A DNA stretch of 64,000 nt from Limimaricola pyoseonensis (GTDB lineage Bacteria; Pseudomonadota; Alphaproteobacteria; Rhodobacterales; Rhodobacteraceae). The DNA lies in NCBI RefSeq assembly GCF_900102015.1, contig NZ_FNAT01000003.1:400324-464323 (forward strand), written 5' to 3'. Below the pieces are notes generated by a model. The model had not been told where the DNA came from. It saw only the letters and a program-made list of their open reading frames with translations, and ran no database searches. Each line of letters begins with the position of its first letter. Positions within the stretch are counted from its first letter, which is position 1. The position numbers were made by a program, and so were the translations under genes. Positions 27,685-37,300 of this stretch are shown piece by piece.

Positions 27685-30600
27685 TCACAGTGACGCGGAG
27701 GGCGCAGCGGTCAAGCGGCCTTGCCGAAGCTCCTCGATCCGGGCGCGCGCCGAGTTCGAGCGCGGCTGCCAGAGGCCGCGGTCGATCGCCTCCTGCAGCC
27801 GCTCGGCGATCTCCCTCAGCGCCGGGGCGTTGTGCTCGGCGATGAAGTCGCGCGTGTCCTCGTCGGCCAGCACCGCTTCCTCCACGAGGTCGAAATGATG
27901 GTTCTTCACCGCCCGCGTCGTGGCGGCGAAGGCGAAGAGGTAGTCGACCGTCGCGGCGATCTCGAAGGCGCCCTTGTAGCCGTGCCGCTTCACGCCATCG
28001 ATCCACTTGGGGTTCACCACGCGGCTTCGCACCACGCGGGCGATCTCCTCGTCGAGGCTGCGGATCACGGGTCGCTCGGGGCGGGAGTGGTCGTTGTGGT
28101 AGATCGGGCGGTCGCGGCCCTGCAGATGCGCCACCGCCGCCGCGGCGCCGCCCTCGAACTGGTAGTAGTCGTCGCTGTCGAGCACGTCGTGCTCGCGGTT
28201 GTCCTGGTTCTGGACGATCGCTTCGACCTGTCCGAGACGCGCGGCGAAGCCCTCGCGGTCGGCCGCGCCCTCCTGTCCCGCGCCGTAGGCGTAGCCGCCC
28301 CAGTCGAGATAGGCGCGGCCGAGATCGGCGCGCTCGGACCAGATCCGCTCGTCGATCAGCGCCTGCAACCCCGCGCCGTAGGCGCCGGGCTTGGAGCCGT
28401 AGACCCGCGCCGCCGCCTCGCCCGCGCGGACGCGGGCGGCGGCGGGGTTGATCTCCTCGGGCTCGTCCAGCGCCTGCACGGCGCGGGCCGCGCTGTCGAC
28501 CAGCGCCACGAGCTGCGGGAAGGCGTCGCGGAAGAAGCCGGAGATGCGCAAGGTCACGTCGACGCGGGGCCGGCCCAGCACGCCCTCGGGCAGCACCTCG
28601 AAGCCGGTGACGCGGCGGTTGGCCGAATCCCATGTCGGTTTCACGCCCATCAGCGCCAGCGCCTGCGCGATGTCGTCGCCGCCGGTGCGCATGTTCGCCG
28701 TGCCCCATGCGGTGACCAGCATGGTGCGGGGCCAGTCGCCGTGATCCTGCAGGTGCTTCTCGATCAGGAGGTTCGCGGATTTCCAGCCGAGCGCCCAGGC
28801 GGTCGGCGTCGGCACGGCGCGGGCGTCGACCGAGTAGAAGTTGCGCCCGGTCGGCAGCACGTCGGGCCGGCCGCGCGTCGGCGCGCCCGACGGGCCGGGG
28901 GGGACGAAGCGGCCGTCGAGGCCTGTCAGCAGGCCCTCGCCCTCGGCCGGGCCGCAGGCGGCGATGGCGGGGCGGAGCTTCTGCTCGATCTCGTCCAGAA
29001 CGGCGGCGGAGGCGGGGCCGGGGGCCGTGGCCTCTCCGTCGAGCAGGCGCTGGCACAGCTCCTCCAGCCGCTCGACCGTGTCGCCGGCGCTGCGCCACTT
29101 GCCGGGGCCGCCGAGCGCCTCGGGGCGGGGGCCGTCCCATGCCGCGGCCATGTCGCAGTCGAGCGGGTCGAAGCCCAAGCCCAGATCCTCGGCCAGCGCC
29201 CGCAGGATCGACGCCGCGCCCGAGCCGCGCGGCACGCGGGCCAGCGCGATGGCGAGGTCGCGCTCCTGCCGCCCCTCGGGGGACTGCCCGAAGACGTGCA
29301 GCCCGTCGCGGATCTGCGCCTCCTTCAGCTCGCAGAGCCACGCGTCGAGCTTGGCGAGGTCGGTGTCGGCCTCGCCTTCGAATCCGGCATCGGCGGCGAG
29401 GCCGGTGGTCTCTGCGAGGCTCAATATCTCGCGCCGCAGATGGGTGATGCGGCGCGGATCGACGCCCGCGGCCTCGTAATACTCGTCCACCAGCGCCTCA
29501 AGGTCGCGCAGCGGGCCGTAGCTTTCGGCGCGGGTCAGCGGTGGCGTCAGGTGGTCGATCACCACCGCCTGCGCGCGGCGCTTTCCTTGAGTGCCCTCGC
29601 CGGGGTCGTTGACGATGAAGGGGTAGAGATGCGGCACGGTCCCCAGCGCGACCTCGGGCCAGCAGGTCTCGGACAGCGCCACCGCCTTGCCGGGCAGCCA
29701 TTCGAGGTTGCCGTGCTTGCCCATGTGCACGATGGCGTCCGCGCCCCAGCGATGCCTGAGCCAGAAATAGAAGGCGAGGTAGTGGTGCGGCGGCACGAGG
29801 TCGGGCGAGTGGTAGGTGTCGGTCGGGTCGATGTTGTAGCCGCGCGCCGGCTGCAGCCCGACCAATGCGTTGCCGAAGCGGTGCAGCGACAGGGCGAAGC
29901 CCTCGCTGGTCAGGAAGGGGTCGTCGCCCGGCGGGCCCCAGCGGTCGAGGATCTTCTTTTTCGCTTCCCACGGCAGGTCGCCGAAATGACGCTCGTAATC
30001 CTCGAGCGGCAGCGTCTCGCCGCCCTCGCGCGCGGCGCGGTCTGTGAGCCAGTTGGTCGGGCCGGCCATCAGCCGGTCCATCAGCGCCTGCGAGTCGGCG
30101 GGCGGGTTCTCCACGCCGTAGCCCGCGCCACGCATCAGCCCGAGCGCGTGGACGGTGGCGGCGGGGGTGTCGAGGCCGACGCCGTTGGCGAGGCGGCCGT
30201 CCTTGTTGGGGTAGTTGGCGAGGACAAGCGCCACCTTGCGGTCGCGGGCGGGCGTGGCGCGCAGCCGCGCCCAGCGGGCGGCGAGGTCGGCCACGAAGGT
30301 GATCCGGTCGGCGCGCGGCTGGTAGGTGGCGACGCGGCACTGCGTGGCCTCGTCGAAGAAGGCCTCGCCCTTGAAGCCGATGGCGCGGCTCAGGATGCGG
30401 CCGTCGACCTCGGGCAGCGCCACGTTCATCGCGATGTCGCGGGCCGAAAGGCCGGTCAGGCCCTCTTCCCAGGTCTCCTCGCTGCTGGCCGAGAGCACGA
30501 TCTGGAAGACGGGGGCTTCGTTGGCCTCGGGCGCGGCCAGCGGGTTCGGGGCCGAGGCGTCGCCCGCGCTCGCGCCGCCGGTGGCGAAGGAGGTGGCGTT

Positions 30601-31386
30601 GAGGATGACCGATGGCGGCGCCTCGGCCATCAGCCCGGCCAGCGTCTCGCGCGAGACCGGGTCCTTCAGCGAGGCCACGAAGACCGGCATCGGGTTCAGG
30701 CCCTGACGCAGCAGCGCCCGCACCAGCCGGTCGATCGGGGCGAGCTGTGCGCCCTGCAGCAGCGCGCGGTAGAACACCACCGGCACGACGGGCGCGTCAC
30801 CGTCCCAGGCCTCGCGCAGCCGGTCGAGATCGGCCACTCCAAGGCCCGGCCAGTAGACCCCGGCGCGCAGCAGCGGCCGCGCCGCCTGCGGCGCCTCGTC
30901 TCCGTCGAGCATGTGTTTCGCGTGGGCGAGGAAGCCCGCCACGTTCTCGGGCCCGCCCTCGACGAGGTAGGACCAGAGCGCGTCGTAATCCTCCGCCGCC
31001 ACGGTCGACAGCTCGCGCAGCTCGGGGTCGGGCTTGTCGTCGCCGGGCAGGGCGGCGAAGGGCACGCCGGCTTCGGCGAGACGGGAGGCGTATTGCACCA
31101 GCCCGTATTTCCAGTAGCCCGAGCCGCCCAGCACGCGGGCGACGACGAGGCGGGACCTGGTCGCGCAGTCGTCGAGATGCAGGTCCACCGACATCGGGTG
31201 CTGCAGGTGCATGAGACTCGCCAGCCGCAGGTCGGGCGCGTCCGGCATTTGCGCCCGCGCCGCGCTCAGCGCGGCCAGTTCGGTGTCGGCGGCGGAGATG
31301 ACGACGAGGTCGCCGGGCGTCTGGCCGAGATCGACGGCCTCGGTGCCGTCGGAGACGGTGCCCGGCGTGGCGGCGAGAAGATGCAT
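27685..31386 (-). CDS. cobN: Cobaltochelatase subunit CobN
   Basis: A 1233-residue large subunit of the ATP-dependent aerobic cobaltochelatase, which inserts Co(II) into hydrogenobyrinic acid a,c-diamide together with CobS and CobT. Length and blocks are normal for the family: GSGYWKYGLVQYASRL, YPNKDGRLANGVGLDTPA, the HMGKHGNLEWLPGKA active-site region near residue 560, and GYKGAFEIAATVDYLFAFAATT in the C-terminal part. CobS and CobT are not in the window. A small plus-strand gene starts 75 bases upstream, so cobN probably has its own promoter. Confidence 0.95.
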   Translation of the reverse strand: MHLLAATPGTVSDGTEAVDLGQTPGDLVVISAADTELAALSAARAQMPDAPDLRLASLMHLQHPMSVDLHLDDCATRSRLVVARVLGGSGYWKYGLVQYASRLAEAGVPFAALPGDDKPDPELRELSTVAAEDYDALWSYLVEGGPENVAGFLAHAKHMLDGDEAPQAARPLLRAGVYWPGLGVADLDRLREAWDGDAPVVPVVFYRALLQGAQLAPIDRLVRALLRQGLNPMPVFVASLKDPVSRETLAGLMAEAPPSVILNATSFATGGASAGDASAPNPLAAPEANEAPVFQIVLSASSEETWEEGLTGLSARDIAMNVALPEVDGRILSRAIGFKGEAFFDEATQCRVATYQPRADRITFVADLAARWARLRATPARDRKVALVLANYPNKDGRLANGVGLDTPAATVHALGLMRGAGYGVENPPADSQALMDRLMAGPTNWLTDRAAREGGETLPLEDYERHFGDLPWEAKKKILDRWGPPGDDPFLTSEGFALSLHRFGNALVGLQPARGYNIDPTDTYHSPDLVPPHHYLAFYFWLRHRWGADAIVHMGKHGNLEWLPGKAVALSETCWPEVALGTVPHLYPFIVNDPGEGTQGKRRAQAVVIDHLTPPLTRAESYGPLRDLEALVDEYYEAAGVDPRRITHLRREILSLAETTGLAADAGFEGEADTDLAKLDAWLCELKEAQIRDGLHVFGQSPEGRQERDLAIALARVPRGSGAASILRALAEDLGLGFDPLDCDMAAAWDGPRPEALGGPGKWRSAGDTVERLEELCQRLLDGEATAPGPASAAVLDEIEQKLRPAIAACGPAEGEGLLTGLDGRFVPPGPSGAPTRGRPDVLPTGRNFYSVDARAVPTPTAWALGWKSANLLIEKHLQDHGDWPRTMLVTAWGTANMRTGGDDIAQALALMGVKPTWDSANRRVTGFEVLPEGVLGRPRVDVTLRISGFFRDAFPQLVALVDSAARAVQALDEPEEINPAAARVRAGEAAARVYGSKPGAYGAGLQALIDERIWSERADLGRAYLDWGGYAYGAGQEGAADREGFAARLGQVEAIVQNQDNREHDVLDSDDYYQFEGGAAAAVAHLQGRDRPIYHNDHSRPERPVIRSLDEEIARVVRSRVVNPKWIDGVKRHGYKGAFEIAATVDYLFAFAATTRAVKNHHFDLVEEAVLADEDTRDFIAEHNAPALREIAERLQEAIDRGLWQPRSNSARARIEELRQGRLTAAPSASL

Positions 31387-31461
31387 GGCGGCCCTTTCGT
31401 GAACGCTTGCGCCGCTGCCCGCGTTGGGGCAGGGAACGGCACCCCCCAGTTACAGGAGCGG

Positions 31462-31647
31462 ATGATGGATTACAGCAAGTCGGGCGGGCCCCGTCAGGGC
31501 CGCAACGCCCCCAAGCACCGCGAGCACAACGAACGCGGCAGCGCGAAGACCCCCTTCGACAAGCGCGCGGACAAGTCCGAGCTGCTCAAGCGCATGAAGG
31601 AAGCCGCGGCCAAGGCCGCCGAGAAGGCGCCCGAGCCCAAGGGCTGA
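31462..31647 (+). CDS. Small basic hypothetical protein
   Basis: A 61-residue, Lys/Arg/Ala-rich protein (DYSKSGGPRQGRNAPKHREH at the N-terminus, then RMKEAAAKAAEKAPEPKG), hydrophilic with a helical end. It is supported by ACAGGAG at a good distance from the ATG at 31462 (a second ATG follows at once). I do not recognise a family with certainty. It is divergent from cobN and convergent with the GNAT gene, so it sits as an isolated plus-strand gene within the minus-strand cobalamin block. Confidence 0.6.
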   Translation: MMDYSKSGGPRQGRNAPKHREHNERGSAKTPFDKRADKSELLKRMKEAAAKAAEKAPEPKG

Positions 31648-31649
31648 GG

Positions 31650-32102
31650 TCACAGCCGCTTCTCCATGAACAGGCTCGACCCGTTCGCGGCGTAGTCCCC
31701 GAACGGGCCGATCTCGCGGTAGCCGGCCCGGGCGTAGAGCCGGTGCGCGGCGGCCAGCAGGTCGCCGGTCTCGAGCCGCAGCACCGCGAGCCCTTCGTCG
31801 CGCGCCGCCCGCTCCAGCCGGTCGAGCAGCATGAGGCCGACGCCGCGCCCGCGCGCCGCCTCGGCCACGAAGACCGATTTCAGCTCGCCATAGCCCGGTT
31901 TCACGTGAAGCGCGCCGCAGCCCAGCGGCGTGCCCTCGTCGAAGGCCGCGAAGAAGCGGATGTCGGGCGCGTCGAGCGCCTCGATGGGCAAAAAGTGGTT
32001 CTCCTCGGGCGGGAACAGCGACCGCATCAGCTCGTGGCTGGCTTCGATCAGCGCGCGCGGACCGGGATCGGTCGCGCGCGCCGGCTTCACCTCGACGCTC
32101 AC
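31650..32102 (-). CDS. GNAT-family N-acetyltransferase
   Basis: A 150-residue single GNAT domain. The acetyl-CoA binding motif is in SVFVAEAARGRGVGLMLLDR, and the C-terminal HRLYARAGYREIGPFGDY is the usual beta6-beta7 region. The acceptor is unknown; the sequence resembles small acetyltransferases of the PhnO/YjgM sort. Its ATG overlaps the TGA of cobW, so it is read from the cobW transcript. Confidence 0.85.
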   Translation of the reverse strand: MSVEVKPARATDPGPRALIEASHELMRSLFPPEENHFLPIEALDAPDIRFFAAFDEGTPLGCGALHVKPGYGELKSVFVAEAARGRGVGLMLLDRLERAARDEGLAVLRLETGDLLAAAHRLYARAGYREIGPFGDYAANGSSLFMEKRL

Positions 32103-33163
32103 GCCGCCAGCGCCGCCTCGATCGCGGCGCGGTCGAGCCCGGCCTCGCCGATCACCACTAGCCGCGTCTCGCGCGCATCCGTGCCGAAGGGGCGGTCGAA
32201 ATGCGTATCGACGCGCGGTCCCACCGCCTGCAGCGTCAGCCGCATCGGCTTGCCCGCCACCGCGACGAAGCCCTTGAGCCGCAGGATGTCATGCGCGCGG
32301 ATCACCTCGGCGACCTGCTCGGCGAAGGCGTCGCGGTCTGCCACCTCGGCGCGCGTCACGACGAAGCTTTCGAACTCGTCATGGCCGTGGTGATGCTCGG
32401 CGTCGTGGTGGTCGTCCTCATCGTCGTCGTGGTGATGATGGTGATGCACCTCGTGGCGCGCCTCCATGTCGGCCTCGGCGGCCGCGCCCTGGCCTAGCAG
32501 CACCTCGACCGGCAGCGCGCCCATGCTGGCGCGCACCACCTGCACGCCGCCGCGCGCCTCGGCCTTCAGCTTCGCGGCCAGCGCCTCGGCTTCCTCCGCG
32601 CCCAGGAGGTCGGTCTTGTTGACGACGATCATGTCGGCGGCGGCGATCTGGTCCTCGAACAGCTCCGACAGCGGCGTCTCGTGGTCGAGGCCATCGTCGG
32701 CGGCCCGCTGGGCGTCGATCGCGGCGATGTCGTGGGCAAAGCGCCCCTCGGCCACCGCCTTGCCGTCAACCACGGTGACGACGCCGTCGACGGTGACGCG
32801 GGTCGAGATGCCGGGCCAGTTGAAGGCGCGGATCAGCGGCTGCGGCAGCGCGAGGCCGGAGGTCTCGATCACGATGTGGTCGACCGGCTCGTCGCGGTCG
32901 AGCAGCTTCTCCATGGTCGGGATGAAGTCGTCGGCGACGGTGCAGCAGATGCAGCCGTTCGACAGCTCGACCACGTCCTCGTCGCGGCAGCTCTCGATGC
33001 CGCAACCCTTGAGGATGCCGCCGTCGACGCCGAGATCGCCGAACTCGTTGATGACGAGCGCGATGCGCTTGCCCTTGGCGTTGTCGAGCAGGTGGCGGAT
33101 CAGCGTGGTCTTTCCGGCGCCGAGAAAGCCGGTGACGACGGTGGCGGGAATCTTGGCGGGCAT
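32099..33163 (-). CDS. cobW: CobW-type GTPase metallochaperone
   Basis: A 354-residue COG0523 GTPase. Walker A GFLGAGKTT, the metal-binding CICC (Cys71, 73, 74), Walker B-like VDHIVIETSG and NKTD are in order, followed by a histidine/aspartate-rich segment around residues 235-262 (six consecutive His and further HHD/HHH groups) before the C-terminal CobW domain. CobW is thought to deliver Co(II) to CobN; the His-rich stretch fits metal storage. A strong terminator stands between cbiM and this gene, so it is probably read from its own promoter. Confidence 0.92.
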   Translation of the reverse strand: MPAKIPATVVTGFLGAGKTTLIRHLLDNAKGKRIALVINEFGDLGVDGGILKGCGIESCRDEDVVELSNGCICCTVADDFIPTMEKLLDRDEPVDHIVIETSGLALPQPLIRAFNWPGISTRVTVDGVVTVVDGKAVAEGRFAHDIAAIDAQRAADDGLDHETPLSELFEDQIAAADMIVVNKTDLLGAEEAEALAAKLKAEARGGVQVVRASMGALPVEVLLGQGAAAEADMEARHEVHHHHHHDDDEDDHHDAEHHHGHDEFESFVVTRAEVADRDAFAEQVAEVIRAHDILRLKGFVAVAGKPMRLTLQAVGPRVDTHFDRPFGTDARETRLVVIGEAGLDRAAIEAALAA

Positions 33164-33190
33164 GTCTGCCTCCCCTTTCTATCACGGAAA

Positions 33191-33216
33191 AGACGGCTCC
33201 CCTGCGGGAGCCGTCT
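33191..33216 (-). terminator. Intrinsic terminator of cbiM
   Basis: An eleven-base perfect stem AGACGGCTCCC/GGGAGCCGTCT with a four-base loop, followed on the minus strand by TTTTCC. It lies 27 bases past the cbiM stop and 28 bases ahead of the cobW start. Confidence 0.85.
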
Positions 33217-33242
33217 CGTGGTCTGGGTCGCGGCGCGCGCGA

Positions 33243-33914
33243 TCAGGCGGTGTGGAACATCCGGCGGGCGACGAGGCCCGAGCGGTCGAGGTCGCGCACC
33301 GACTTGGCGCCCGCCAGCACGGCGAGGTCGACCAGCGGCTCGATCAGCACCACCATCATGTAGGCGGCGCCGAAGCTCGCCACGGCGGCGGTCGCCGCCA
33401 CGCCCTGTCCGTAGAAGGCCCAGAACGCGACCCAGGCCACCACGCCGCCCTGGTAGGCGGTCGAGAGCGCCAGCGCCTGGCCGTAGCTCAGGTCGACATA
33501 GCGGGTGCCGGGCGCGATGATCTTCGCCGCCAGCCAGCGCAGCGCGAAGAGCGGCACCAGCAACGTGGTGACGTTCATGCCGTATTGCGGCAGGTCGAAC
33601 GGCGCGAGGAACAGGCCCTGCAGCAAAAGCGCCAGCGCCAGCCCGATCGCGGCGGGGGCGGCGCCCAGCACCAGGAACAGCGTCGAGCCGAGGATGAAAT
33701 GCACCTCGCTCACGCCGACCGGGAAATGCGGCAGCAGCTGGAAGAAGCTGAAGGCGGCGGCGGTGCCGATGACGCCGCGGGTCGCCAGAGAGGCCGCGCC
33801 GCGCGCGCCGATCTCGGTCAGGGTCGACTTGAGCGCGTAGGCGGCGGCGCCGGCGGCGGTGGCGTAGCTCAGCGCGATCTTGGCGCCGGTCACGATGCCC
33901 GGTTCGATATGCAT
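33243..33914 (-). CDS. cbiM: CbiM-type cobalt ECF transporter permease
   Basis: A 223-residue membrane protein of the CbiM/NikM substrate-specific family. The N-terminus Met-His-Ile is the conserved metal-chelating start (His2), and the conserved FPVGVSEVHFILGSTLFLVLG segment supplies further ligands. About six membrane helices follow. The start at 33914 has GAGGAGAC ahead of it. It is directly behind a B12 riboswitch, which fits cobalt uptake repressed by cobalamin. The other ECF components (CbiN, Q, O) are not beside it. Confidence 0.8.
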   Translation of the reverse strand: MHIEPGIVTGAKIALSYATAAGAAAYALKSTLTEIGARGAASLATRGVIGTAAAFSFFQLLPHFPVGVSEVHFILGSTLFLVLGAAPAAIGLALALLLQGLFLAPFDLPQYGMNVTTLLVPLFALRWLAAKIIAPGTRYVDLSYGQALALSTAYQGGVVAWVAFWAFYGQGVAATAAVASFGAAYMMVVLIEPLVDLAVLAGAKSVRDLDRSGLVARRMFHTA

Positions 33915-33964
33915 GTCACTGTCTCCTCTCCCGTCCACCCGACGGGGATATGGGTCTCGTTCAC

Positions 33965-34190
33965 GCAGGGCCGGTCTCCTGGCTCGCGGGTCGCGGCACC
34001 CCTCCGCCTTCCCGGGCATCGCCCAGTGGCCTGTCGGAGGGACGCTCACCGCTCACAGTCGCGGGGGCGGCTGCGGCCGGGGGCCTCCTGACTGGATCGG
34101 CCCCTTCCGCATTCCCGATTTCATCCCCTCGGGCGCTTCGCGCCGCATCTGGGAACCTTGCCCCACCGTTCTGCGCCCGCCCGCCGATCC
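33965..34190 (-). promoter_or_regulatory. Cobalamin (B12) riboswitch
   Basis: Read on the minus strand, the region contains GCCGCCCCCGCGACTGTGAG (conserved core), then GCCACTGGG and GGGAAGGCGG, and ends with GACCCGCGAGCCAGGAGACC, which includes the B12 box AGCCAGGAGACC. These elements are in the order of the cobalamin riboswitch family. It ends about 50 bases ahead of the cbiM start. No T-run terminator is evident between aptamer and gene, so control may be translational. Confidence 0.93.
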
Positions 34191-34333
34191 GCGTCAAGCG
34201 GCAAGCCGGGCGGCGCGGCCCGTCCAGGTGCCATGAAACGCGGCGGAACCCCGCCCGTTTTCCCCTTGCTGCGTTGACTTCGCGGCCCCGTCTCCCGCAT
34301 AGGCGCGCGGTGAGGACGTGAAGGGCCCGTGCC

Positions 34334-37300
34334 ATGAAATTCACCCGACTGAGGCTGAACGGCTTCAAGAGCTTCGTCGACCCGACCGATCTGGTGATCG
34401 CCGAGGGGCTCACCGGCGTGGTCGGGCCGAACGGCTGCGGCAAGTCGAACCTTCTGGAGGCGCTGCGCTGGGTGATGGGCGAGAACCGCCCGACCGCGAT
34501 GCGCGGCGGCGGCATGGAGGACGTGATCTTCGCCGGTGCCGCGACCCGGCCCGCGCGCAACCACGCCGAGGTGACGCTCACCGTCGACAATGGCGAGCGG
34601 CTGGCGCCCGCCGCCTTCAACGACGCCGACTCGCTCGAGATCATCCGCCGCATCACCCGCGACATGGGCTCGGCCTACCGGCTGAACGGCAAGGACGTGC
34701 GGGCCCGCGACGTGCAGATGCTCTTCGCCGACGCCTCGACCGGCTCGCAGTCGCCGGCGCTGGTGCGGCAGGGCCAGATCGCGGAGCTGATCAACGCCAA
34801 GCCGACCGCGCGCCGCCGCATCCTCGAGGAGGCCGCCGGCATCTCGGGCCTCTACCAGCGCCGCCACGAGGCCGAGCTGAAGCTGCGCGCCGCCGAGCAG
34901 AACCTGTCCCGCGTCGACGACGTGGTCGAGAGCCAGGCCGCGCAGCTCGCGACGCTGGCGCGGCAGGCCCGTACCGCCGCGCGCTACCGCGAGATCGGCG
35001 AGGCGCTGCGCCGGGCCGAGGGGATCCTTCTGTGGCTGCGCTGGCGCGCCGCCGAGGCCGGGCGCGGCACCGCCGAGGCCGAGCTGCAGGAGATGGCGCA
35101 GGCCGCCTCGCGCGCCGACGCCCTGGCGCGCAAGGCCGCCGAGACCCGCGCCGCGGCCGAGACCGCGCTGCCGCCGCTGCGCGAGGAGGCCACCGTTGCC
35201 GGCGCCGTGCTGAGCCGGCAGGAGGCCGAGCGCGACCGCCTGCTCGACCAGGAGAAGCGGGCGCGCGGCGCGATCCGGGCGATGGGCGCGCGGATCGAAC
35301 AGCTCGACCGCGACGCCGAGCGCGAGAGCGTGCTCGACCGCGACGCCGGGGAGACCATGCGCGCGCTGGAGGCCGAGGCGGCCGAGCTCGCCCGCGCAGG
35401 CGAGGGCTTCGAGACCCGGCTGGCGCAGGCCGAGACGCAGGCGCGCGAGGCGGGCGAGGTGCTCTCCGAGCTGGAGCGCGCGCAGAACCAGCGCACCGAG
35501 GACGCGGCGCGGCTCGCGGCGCGGCACCAGTCGGCGCAGCGGCTGGTGGCCGAGGCGAAGAAGCGCGTCGCGACCAGCGCGCAGGAGGCCGAGCGCGCCA
35601 AATCCGGTCTGGAAGAGGCCGCGAAGGCCGCCACGACGGCCGAGGCCGGCACCACGCAGGCCGCCGAGGCCGAGGCCGCCGCCAAGGCCAGGACCGAGGC
35701 CGCCGAGACCGCGCTGGCCGAGGCCGAGACCGCGCGCGGCGCGGCGCAGGCGCGCGAGGCCGAGGCCCGCGCCGCGCGCTCGGGCGTCGAGGGCGAGGCC
35801 AAGGCGCTGCGCGCCGAGGTGGCGGGCCTCGCGCGGCTCTTGGAGCGCGGGCAGGGCGAGGGCGAGCAGCTGCTCGACGCGCTCAAGGTCGCGCCGGGCT
35901 ACGAGAAGGCGCTGGGCGCGGCGCTGGGCGACGAACTCAAGGCCCCCGTGGTCGGCCCCGATGCCGCCACCGGCTGGGCCGAACTGCCGGGCTACGACGC
36001 CGACCAGCCGCTGCCCGGCGGTGCCGAGCCGCTGGCCGAGGCCGTGGCCGCCCCGGGCGTGCTGGCGCGCCGGATCGCGCAGATCGGCGTGGTCGAGGCC
36101 GCCGATGGTGCGCGCCTGCAGGCCCGGCTCGCGCCCGGCCAGCGGCTGGTCAGCCGCGAGGGCGACCTGTGGCGCTGGGACGGCTACCGCGCCGGGGCCG
36201 AGGATGCGCCCTCGGCCGCGGCCCTGCGGCTGCAGCAGATGAACCGGCTCGCGGAGTTGCGCGCCGAGCTGGAGACGGTCGAGGCGAAGCTCGCCGATCT
36301 CGACGCCGCGCATGGCGAGGCGCTGCAGGCGCTGGAGCAGGCCAAGACCGCCGATGCCGAGGCCCGCGCCGCCCGCCGCGTCGCCGAGACGGCACTGTCG
36401 GAGGCCGCCCGCGCGCTGAGCCGTGCCGAGGCCGAGAAGGGCCGCGCCCAGACCCGGCGCGACGCCGCGCGCGACGCGCTCGCCCGCCACGAGGACGAGG
36501 GCCGCGCCGGGCGCGAGGCGCTGGTCGAGGCCGAGGCCGGGATGCGCGATCTCGAGGATCTCGACGCCGCCCGCGCGGCGGTCGAGGAAGGCCGCGTCGC
36601 GGTCGAGGGCGCGCGGATCGCGATGATCACCCGCCGCTCCGAGGCCGACGAGCTGCGCCGCGAGGGGCAGGCCCGGGCGCGGCGCGCCGAGACCGTGGCG
36701 CGCGAACTCGACGGCTGGCGGCAGCGCGCCGACACCGCCCGCACCCGGCTCGAGGAGCTGGCGCAGCGCCGTTCGGAAACCGAGGCGGAGCTGGAGCGCG
36801 CCCGCGAACGGCCCGAAGCGCTGGCCGAGGAACGCCGCAAGCTCGACACCGGCATCCGCGACGCCGAGGCGCGCCGCGACGAAGCCGCCGAGAAGCTGCG
36901 CGCCGCCGAGGGCGCGCTGACCGACGCCGCCGAGGCCGAGCGGGCCTGCGAGCGCGCCGCCTCCGAGGCGCGCGAGCGCCGCGCCGCCTCGGAGGCCCGC
37001 GCCGAGGCCGCCCGCACCGCCGCCACGCAGGCCGCCGAGCGGATCACCGAGGCACGCGAATGCACCCCCGACGAGCTGCTGGCCTCGCTCGAGACCGGCC
37101 CCGAGGCGATGCCGCCCGCCGAGGAGGCCGAGGCCGAGATCGCCAAGCTGCGCCGCCAGCGCGAAAATCTCGGCTCGGTCAACCTGCGCGCCGAGGAGGA
37201 CGCCGCCGCGATCCGCGAGGAGCATGACGGGCTGGTTTCCGAGAAGGCCGATCTCGAGGAGGCGATCCGGGCGCTGCGCCAGGGCATCGGCAGCCTCAAC

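Noticed and set aside
27685..31386. Magnesium chelatase BchH instead of CobN
   Set aside because: Neighbours cobO, cobW and the B12 riboswitch, and no photosynthesis genes in the window, favour CobN.
27721..31647. A 1308-residue plus-strand open frame
   Set aside because: It is the antisense shadow of cobN. The frame is open because of high GC in the third codon position; it has no recognisable domain and cobN is unmistakable on the other strand. Only the last 61 codons are a real gene.
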